Below, one piece after another: positions 7,624 to 11,755 of a stretch of 11,755 nt of DNA (positions within the stretch are counted from its first letter, which is position 1; every line of letters starts with the position of its first letter). Made by a program: the position numbers and the translations under genes. The notes beneath the pieces are model-generated. The model ran no database searches. It saw nothing but the letters and a program-made list of their open reading frames with translations, and was not told the DNA's origin. The stretch comes from an uncultured Candidatus Saccharibacteria bacterium. Its GTDB lineage: Bacteria; Patescibacteriota; Saccharimonadia; Saccharimonadales; Saccharimonadaceae. The DNA is taken from NCBI GenBank assembly GCA_947253405.1, contig CAMXZF010000014.1:1-11755 (forward strand). The letters run 5' to 3'.

Positions 7624-8103
7624 CTAAGAGCGAGCAAAGTGAGCAAACGCTCGGTTAGCCTCTGCCATACGATGCGTATCTTCTTTCTTCTTAAAGGCGG
7701 CACCTGTCTGATTATAAGCGTCAACAATTTCGTTAGCCAAACGCTCAGCATAAGGCATGCCTTGACGCGCTCTAGATGCGGCCACTAGCCACATAAAGGC
7801 AAAATGTTCTTGCCGTCTACCTTGAATCGGAAAAGGAATTTGATAGTTAGCACCACCAACGCGACGGCTTTTAACTTCATAATTAGGTGATATGTTTTTT
7901 AAGGCAACCTCTAAAACATCTAAGGGGTTTTCTGATTTTAGCTTTTTGGCAGCAATCTCTAAGGCGCGATAAACCATGCGCTCTGAAGCTAGCTTTTTGC
8001 CGTTTAACATTGAGCGGTTAATTAATCGCTGCACTAATACGCTATTATATTTGCGATCAGGATCAATTTGACGCTGCAAGGATTTGGTAACTTTTCGTGG
8101 CAT
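7624..8103 (-). CDS. rpsG: 30S ribosomal protein S7
   Basis: Primary binder of the 3' major domain of 16S rRNA and nucleator of the small-subunit head. 159 aa, near the usual 156. Family signatures are PRKVTK at the N-terminus, DRKYNSVLVQRLINRSMLNGK, the basic VKSRRVGGANYQIP beta-hairpin and the C-terminal KKEDTHRMAEANRAFAHF. Its ATG overlaps the rpsL stop by one base (TAATG), and its Shine-Dalgarno site lies inside the end of rpsL, so translation is probably coupled. Stop is TAG; fusA follows after 48 nt. Confidence 0.97.
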   Translation of the reverse strand: MPRKVTKSLQRQIDPDRKYNSVLVQRLINRSMLNGKKLASERMVYRALEIAAKKLKSENPLDVLEVALKNISPNYEVKSRRVGGANYQIPFPIQGRRQEHFAFMWLVAASRARQGMPYAERLANEIVDAYNQTGAAFKKKEDTHRMAEANRAFAHFARS

Positions 8104-8516
8104 TATTTATCTCCTTTCTTGGTGCCGTATTTACTACGACCGCGCTTGCGACCCTCAACGCCCTGAAGGTCAAGGGCGCCACGCACAACGTGATAACGCA
8201 CACCCGGTAAGTCAGGCACACGACCACCGCGCACTAATACTACGGCGTGCTCTTGTAGATTGTGTTTTTCACCGCCAATATAAGCCCAAACCTCTTGGCC
8301 ATTAGTAAGCCTAACACGAGCGACTTTACGCATAGCTGAGTTAGGTTTTTTAGGTGTCTTAGTTGTTACCTTAATACAAACACCGCGCTTTAAAGGCGAG
8401 TTTTGTTGATAGGTACGAGTTTTTAAAGTGTTCTGAATAGTAAGCAAAGCGGGCGATTTTGATTTTTTAACCGCACTACGACGAGGCTTACGTACTAACT
8501 GGTTAATTGTAGGCAT
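8103..8516 (-). CDS. rpsL: 30S ribosomal protein S12
   Basis: Decoding-centre protein that controls accuracy and is the classical streptomycin-resistance locus. 137 aa, the long form with an extra stretch before KRGVC (about residues 27-41), as in Bacillus, compared with 124 aa in E. coli. TPKKPNSAMRK (54-64) keeps the lysines at the K43 site. The second streptomycin site, normally GGRVKDLPG, reads GGRVPDLPG, so the usual Lys (E. coli K88) is Pro101; the neighbouring Asp102, methylthiolated in many bacteria, is kept. The C-terminus RSKYGTKKGDK is typical. The ATG at 8516 has AGAGGAG at 4-nt spacing. First gene of the str operon, about 105 nt downstream of its predicted transcription start. 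Confidence 0.97.
   Translation of the reverse strand: MPTINQLVRKPRRSAVKKSKSPALLTIQNTLKTRTYQQNSPLKRGVCIKVTTKTPKKPNSAMRKVARVRLTNGQEVWAYIGGEKHNLQEHAVVLVRGGRVPDLPGVRYHVVRGALDLQGVEGRKRGRSKYGTKKGDK
8111..8117 (-). promoter_or_regulatory. Shine-Dalgarno site of rpsG inside rpsL
   Basis: Minus-strand AAAGGAG, 7 nt before the rpsG ATG, encoded within the last codons of rpsL (K-G-D-K). Together with the TAATG stop-start overlap this supports translational coupling of S12 and S7. Confidence 0.8.
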
Positions 8517-8534
8517 TAATCTCCTCTGATACTA

Positions 8535-8554
8535 GTTAACTTAATGTTAACTTA
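8535..8554. repeat. Tandem 9-bp repeat in rpsL leader
   Basis: Plus-strand GTTAACTTA occurs at 8535-8543 and again at 8546-8554, an 11-bp period (about one helical turn). Each copy contains the palindrome GTTAAC. It lies in the 5' untranslated region about 20-40 nt upstream of the rpsL ATG. It could be a protein-binding site or chance in AT-rich DNA. Confidence 0.5.
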
Positions 8555-8577
8555 CATAAACTAATATTTAATAAAAT

Positions 8578-8609
8578 GTTTTAGTTATCCCAGCACAAAT
8601 AACAAAAAC
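8578..8609 (-). promoter_or_regulatory. Hairpin in the str operon leader
   Basis: On the minus strand GTTTTTGTTAT (8609-8599) and ATAACTAAAAC (8588-8578) pair over 11 positions with one T-T mismatch and a 10-nt loop containing GTGCTGGG. It starts about 12 nt after the predicted str transcription start. A weak U-rich stretch (ATTTTATT) follows. It may be a leader structure, an attenuator, or the end of RCC1-gene transcripts; no other terminator for that gene is visible. Confidence 0.5.
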
Positions 8610-8627
8610 TTGAAACTCTTACGAAAA

Positions 8628-8636
8628 ATTATATCA
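8628..8636 (-). promoter_or_regulatory. Extended -10 promoter of the str operon (rpsL-rpsG-fusA)
   Basis: Minus-strand TGATATAAT, a perfect TATAAT with TGn extension, 8 nt past the RCC1-gene stop. No -35 consensus at 17 nt (CTACCA, inside the RCC1 gene). Expected start near 8621 gives an untranslated leader of about 105 nt before the rpsL ATG. Confidence 0.7.
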
Positions 8637-8643
8637 TAATAAT

Positions 8644-10263
8644 TTATTTATGGTAGTAGCCTGTATTTGGTGCAACTATTCTATTAGTTAATAACTTAGG
8701 GCTACTAAGAAGTGGCTTCTTATCTAATTTAGGTTTAGTATTATCTAGAATATTTTTTGGGCTTTTGTTGTCTCTTGTTAACTTTGAATCTTTTTGATTA
8801 GATGGCTGATTCTTTTGCTTATTGTTAGTCTTGTTTTTGTCTTGATTGTTATCTTTCTTATCTTCATGATCTTTTTTATCGTTAGTTTGACCGGAATCTA
8901 TAGTTTTAAAATATTCATAATCGCCAATATAATGTGTTTGACCATAAACATCTGTCGCTATAATCGGCACCACACCAACCTTGTCACTAGTTGGTACCAC
9001 TAAAGAAATCAAGTGGTCATTCTTGATCGAAAAAATAGCATTTTTGTCGCCCACAGTTATGCCAGTAATCATTTCTTCATCTTTAGCGCCATCTGGTAAA
9101 TAAAACAGTTCTGGCGAAAGTCTACTAACCGTTTGCGCACCAACATCATATAACTCACCGTTATCAGTTAGTGCTATAACTCTACCTCTTTTCTGAGGAG
9201 AGTTATTAAAAATTTTAACAACCCTTTTATCTTTGTCTAAGCCAGCCATTTTGATATAAGGATTATTCATATCATAAAGAAGATAGATGCCGTCATCAGT
9301 TAAAATATAGTGGCCATTAAAGCCATCAGTTAAAACTTGCCTGATCTTTAACTCATCGCTTTGAGATGGCTTCGGTATATCTCTAACGTCGTTTTCTTTT
9401 GTCCAAATATCTATAAAATCATCACTACTAGCCATATAATACTGTAATTGATCATTTTCACTATAAAGTTCACCAGCAGCAATACTAGTTATTAAGTTCG
9501 AATACCTCTCGTCCTGCAACTTATTAACCAGTGTCTCGGTCATTAAAGTTGGCTTAGTTTTACTGGTCCAAATATAGACCTCATTGTCATCCGTTAAAGC
9601 TATCATGCTATCACGCCATGGTGAAATATTAATCTGCTTTATGCTATGTTGATCAAAACCATAAATCGGCCTAGCCTGATTGTTGTTCTGGCCAATTTGC
9701 CAATAATAAACCAAGCCCTTATCAGTTAATAATAAAAGACTAGTAGCATCTCTTTGGTCAGCAACTATTTGTGTGACTGTTTGGCCATGTAGACCCATCA
9801 TCTTAATTGGCCTAGTAATATCGTTGCCCCAGTAGTAAACGCGACCTGTTTTAGCCGTTAGGGCAAAGCTCATATTGCCGCCGGCTGTTACTGATTTTAT
9901 TTTTTCAATATTTAATTCGCCGTCTTCGGTTGCTTCTTGGTTATAAAATTTATTAGTAATATCATAGGGCGAAGATTCGTCATAGTATTTTTGGTCACCC
10001 GATCCTAACTGATATCTTAAGTTATCACCCCAGGTGTATACACGTCCGCTATCTGTTAAGGCGATAAAATGACCGTTACCAATACCGATGTCTACAATAG
10101 GACCCGCCGATAACTTCTTTTTGCCAATAAATTCACTGCCTTCTATCTCTATGGTGTTACTTTGATTGATTAAACCACGATAAGCTTCTACACTATTAAA
10201 TGATAGTGCAGACATAGTCAACGCCAGCAACGTAATCGCTAATATTTGTTTTATTTTAATCAT
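8644..10263 (-). CDS. Secreted RCC1-repeat beta-propeller protein with PNTG-type C-terminal tail
   Basis: 539 aa; specific function not recognised. The N-terminus is a Sec signal peptide: KIKQ, hydrophobic core about 7-22, likely cleavage after VEA (27/28). Residues about 55-425 hold seven to eight degenerate RCC1-like units of the form (I/F)ALTDxGxVYxWG near 67, 133, 176, 220, 276, 318, 362 and 409, mostly 42-47 residues apart, shorter than classical RCC1 repeats. This predicts a seven-bladed-type propeller, usually a protein-binding scaffold. Residues about 456-515 are a K/N/D/Q-rich disordered linker, like a wall-spanning stalk. The last residues read VAPNTGYYHK, resembling a sortase motif (LPxTG-like) but with no hydrophobic anchor after it. 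A surface or adhesion role is inference. The start is supported by the signal peptide; no clear Shine-Dalgarno site precedes it. Transcribed divergently from relA/spoT. Confidence 0.88.
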   Translation of the reverse strand: MIKIKQILAITLLALTMSALSFNSVEAYRGLINQSNTIEIEGSEFIGKKKLSAGPIVDIGIGNGHFIALTDSGRVYTWGDNLRYQLGSGDQKYYDESSPYDITNKFYNQEATEDGELNIEKIKSVTAGGNMSFALTAKTGRVYYWGNDITRPIKMMGLHGQTVTQIVADQRDATSLLLLTDKGLVYYWQIGQNNNQARPIYGFDQHSIKQINISPWRDSMIALTDDNEVYIWTSKTKPTLMTETLVNKLQDERYSNLITSIAAGELYSENDQLQYYMASSDDFIDIWTKENDVRDIPKPSQSDELKIRQVLTDGFNGHYILTDDGIYLLYDMNNPYIKMAGLDKDKRVVKIFNNSPQKRGRVIALTDNGELYDVGAQTVSRLSPELFYLPDGAKDEEMITGITVGDKNAIFSIKNDHLISLVVPTSDKVGVVPIIATDVYGQTHYIGDYEYFKTIDSGQTNDKKDHEDKKDNNQDKNKTNNKQKNQPSNQKDSKLTRDNKSPKNILDNTKPKLDKKPLLSSPKLLTNRIVAPNTGYYHK

Positions 10264-10287
10264 ATTTTTATTTTTTCTTACTTTAAT

Positions 10288-10296
10288 ATCATAGCA
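10288..10296 (-). promoter_or_regulatory. Extended -10 promoter of the RCC1-repeat gene
   Basis: Minus-strand TGCTATGAT, 24 nt before the ATG at 10263. The expected start leaves an untranslated leader of about 17 nt, A-rich and without a good Shine-Dalgarno site. Its -35 position would overlap the relA/spoT -10 element. Confidence 0.55.
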
Positions 10297-10320
10297 CTAT
10301 TTAAAAGTTATAGGTGCTAT
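10291..10320. repeat. Inverted repeat between divergent promoters
   Basis: ATAGCAC (10291-10297) and GTGCTAT (10314-10320) form a perfect 7-bp inverted repeat with a 16-bp centre. Each arm overlaps the extended -10 element of one of the two divergent promoters, so the symmetry may arise from the promoters themselves or mark an operator. Confidence 0.55.
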
Positions 10321-10323
10321 AAT
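10315..10323 (+). promoter_or_regulatory. Extended -10 promoter of relA/spoT, predicted leaderless
   Basis: Plus-strand TGCTATAAT, followed by exactly 7 nt (TAAAATA) and the ATG at 10331. No Shine-Dalgarno-like purine tract lies between. No -35 match at 17 nt (CACTAT). Expected transcription start is at or beside the ATG. Confidence 0.75.
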
Positions 10324-10330
10324 TAAAATA

Positions 10331-11755
10331 ATGACGAAGGTAGATGCTTTTTTAAAGTTAATAAAAAATAAATTCCCTAATCAGTCTGACTATAACAAAA
10401 TAAAAGCTGCCTTAGACTACGCCACCGAAAAGCACAAGGGTCAAAAACGCCTAAGTGGTCAAGATTATATATCGCACCCCATTGCTGTGGCTACAATTCT
10501 AGCCGAATGGAACATGGATCGCGACACAGTTATCGCTGGTTTACTGCACGACGTTGCTGAAGACACCGACACCTCTTTAGATGAAATTGCCGATAAGTTT
10601 AATAAAGAAATCGCTCTTATGGTTGACGGCGTAACTAAAATAGGCAAAGCACGCGCTGGTCGCAATGACATTACTACTTATTTACCAAAAACTAAAGATA
10701 ATCTAACTAAACTTTTGGTAGCTATTGGTGCAGATGTCAGGGTAATTATTATTAAATTAGCGGATCGACTACATAATCTACGCACGCTAAAGTATCAGTC
10801 GCCTGCCAATCAGATAAAAAAGGCGCGTGAAAGCCTAGAGGTTTTTGGCCCCTTGGCTGATAGGCTTAATATGGGTAAAGTTAGGGTAGAAATTGAAGAC
10901 CTAAGTTTTAAATATTTAGCCCCCAAGAGGTTCTCGAAATTAAGCAACGAAATTAAGCAACGCTTAAACGCAAGCAAACAAAGCTTAGATGATGTCAAAA
11001 AAGAAGTTTCCGCCCTATTAAAAAAAGAAAAGATTAACTTTGAAATTGATGGCCGGATAAAATCTGTTTATTCTCTACATAAAAAACTGACTAAGAAAAA
11101 CAATATTGATGAGATATACGATTTAATTGCTCTAAGAATCATCACTGATGATATTGCGTCATGTTATTTAATTTTAGGCACTATTCACAGTATTTATCAG
11201 CCCTTAATTGGCCGGATCAAAGACTATATATCTAGGCCAAAACCTAACGGCTATCAAAGTCTACACACAACAGTTAAGACACCCAAAGGTCAAATCGTTG
11301 AATTCCAAATTCGTACCAAGCAAATGCATGAGTACGCCGAAAGAGGTTTAGCGGCATCATTTCATTACAATGAACAAAAACTAAGTGATACCTATAAAAA
11401 GGGCGGTTTAGCTCCACTACCCGAAAGCTTGCGCTGGATTCAAGATTTGCAACAAGCTGCGGCAAAACTAAGAGCTGGGAAAAAAGTCGACTTTGACGCC
11501 TTTAAGATCAATCTTTTTTCAGACCGAATCTTTGTCTATACGCCAAACAATGATATTTTTGACCTACCGGCAGGGTCGTTACCCCTTGATTTTGCCTACC
11601 AAGTACACTCGGAAGTTGCCGCAAAGGCGGCTGGATTTAAGATTAATGGCCATATGGCGAAATTTAACACCCCCTTGCGATCAGGCGACGTAGTCGAAGT
11701 TATTACCCGCAGAAATATCGTGCCTCATGCCGACTGGCTAAATAAAATATTTACT
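10331..11755 (+). CDS. Bifunctional (p)ppGpp synthetase/hydrolase (Rel/SpoT family), 3' end missing
   Basis: Makes and degrades the stringent-response alarmone (p)ppGpp. 475 codons are present with no stop; the window edge cuts the gene. The HD hydrolase domain (about 20-185) has R40-x-SG, H49 in ISHP, H73-D74 in LLHDVAEDT and D145 in KLADRLHNL, all needed for activity. The synthetase domain (about 238-350) has GRIKSVYSLHKK, IYDLIALRI, KDYISRPKPNGYQSLHT and EFQIRTKQMHEYAE. R295-I-K-D298 is the RxKD motif of bifunctional enzymes, not the ExDD of RelA-type synthetases. The usual AAHW that closes this domain reads AASF (341-344). A TGS domain follows (about 399-459, VYTPNNDIFDLPAGSLPLDFAY). The missing part should hold the zinc-finger/helical and ACT regions. 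ATG 10331 gives the expected N-terminal length and sits 7 nt after the -10. Confidence 0.95.
   Translation, partial: MTKVDAFLKLIKNKFPNQSDYNKIKAALDYATEKHKGQKRLSGQDYISHPIAVATILAEWNMDRDTVIAGLLHDVAEDTDTSLDEIADKFNKEIALMVDGVTKIGKARAGRNDITTYLPKTKDNLTKLLVAIGADVRVIIIKLADRLHNLRTLKYQSPANQIKKARESLEVFGPLADRLNMGKVRVEIEDLSFKYLAPKRFSKLSNEIKQRLNASKQSLDDVKKEVSALLKKEKINFEIDGRIKSVYSLHKKLTKKNNIDEIYDLIALRIITDDIASCYLILGTIHSIYQPLIGRIKDYISRPKPNGYQSLHTTVKTPKGQIVEFQIRTKQMHEYAERGLAASFHYNEQKLSDTYKKGGLAPLPESLRWIQDLQQAAAKLRAGKKVDFDAFKINLFSDRIFVYTPNNDIFDLPAGSLPLDFAYQVHSEVAAKAAGFKINGHMAKFNTPLRSGDVVEVITRRNIVPHADWLNKIFT

Noticed and set aside
7296..7751. 151-codon minus-strand open frame spanning the fusA start and rpsG end
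   Set aside because: It overlaps two certain genes in another frame, is Leu-rich with no domain, and has no ribosome-binding site.
8578..8609. Calling this hairpin the definite terminator of the RCC1 gene
   Set aside because: The stem is AT-rich with a mismatch, the U-tract is weak, and it lies downstream of the str promoter, so it would also stop the str operon; listed as a leader hairpin instead.
8794..9003. Plus-strand hydrophobic open frame resembling a small membrane protein
   Set aside because: It is the antisense of the Lys/Asn/Asp-rich linker of the RCC1 protein; AAA and GAT codons read in reverse give TTT and ATC, which mimic a membrane segment.
11493..11693. Plus-strand 66-codon open frame near the right edge
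   Set aside because: It lies inside the relA/spoT gene in another frame, where the real frame encodes a clear TGS domain.

Overview
This 11.8 kb window is a compact, AT-rich bacterial chromosome segment with ten genes. Nine run leftward on the minus strand and one (relA/spoT, cut by the right edge) runs rightward. No tRNA, rRNA, CRISPR array, transposase or phage gene is visible. The standard code fits: TGA ends the response regulator gene and no in-frame TGA occurs elsewhere. Tight spacing, a long-form S12, a one-receiver regulator, a secreted RCC1-type protein and broken-up ribosomal operons suggest a Candidate Phyla Radiation bacterium, perhaps Saccharibacteria. That placement is inference; no 16S gene is present.

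Layout, right to left on the minus strand: a secreted RCC1-repeat protein (10263-8644); a shortened str operon rpsL-rpsG-fusA (8516-5491), without tuf and closed by a strong intrinsic terminator; a membrane-anchored S41 C-terminal processing protease (5406-4147); a stand-alone receiver (4114-3734); rplJ-rplL (3531-2600), preceded by a promoter and an L10-type autoregulatory leader and closed by a terminator; and leuS (2469-16). The bifunctional-type (p)ppGpp synthetase/hydrolase gene starts at 10331 on the plus strand and shares a 67-bp divergent intergenic region with the RCC1 gene.

Most of the window concerns translation and its control: ribosomal proteins S12, S7, L10 and L7/L12, EF-G, leucyl-tRNA synthetase and the stringent-response enzyme. 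The clearest regulatory signal is a split in gene starts. The ribosomal genes and fusA have Shine-Dalgarno sites. leuS, the S41 protease, the receiver and relA/spoT instead each have an extended -10 promoter (TGnTAnAAT) ending exactly 7 nt before the start codon, which predicts leaderless mRNAs. The most striking protein-level observation is EF-G, whose guanine-recognition motif NKxD reads NKIN and whose SA(K) motif is not recognisable. S12 also carries Pro where the streptomycin-site Lys normally lies.
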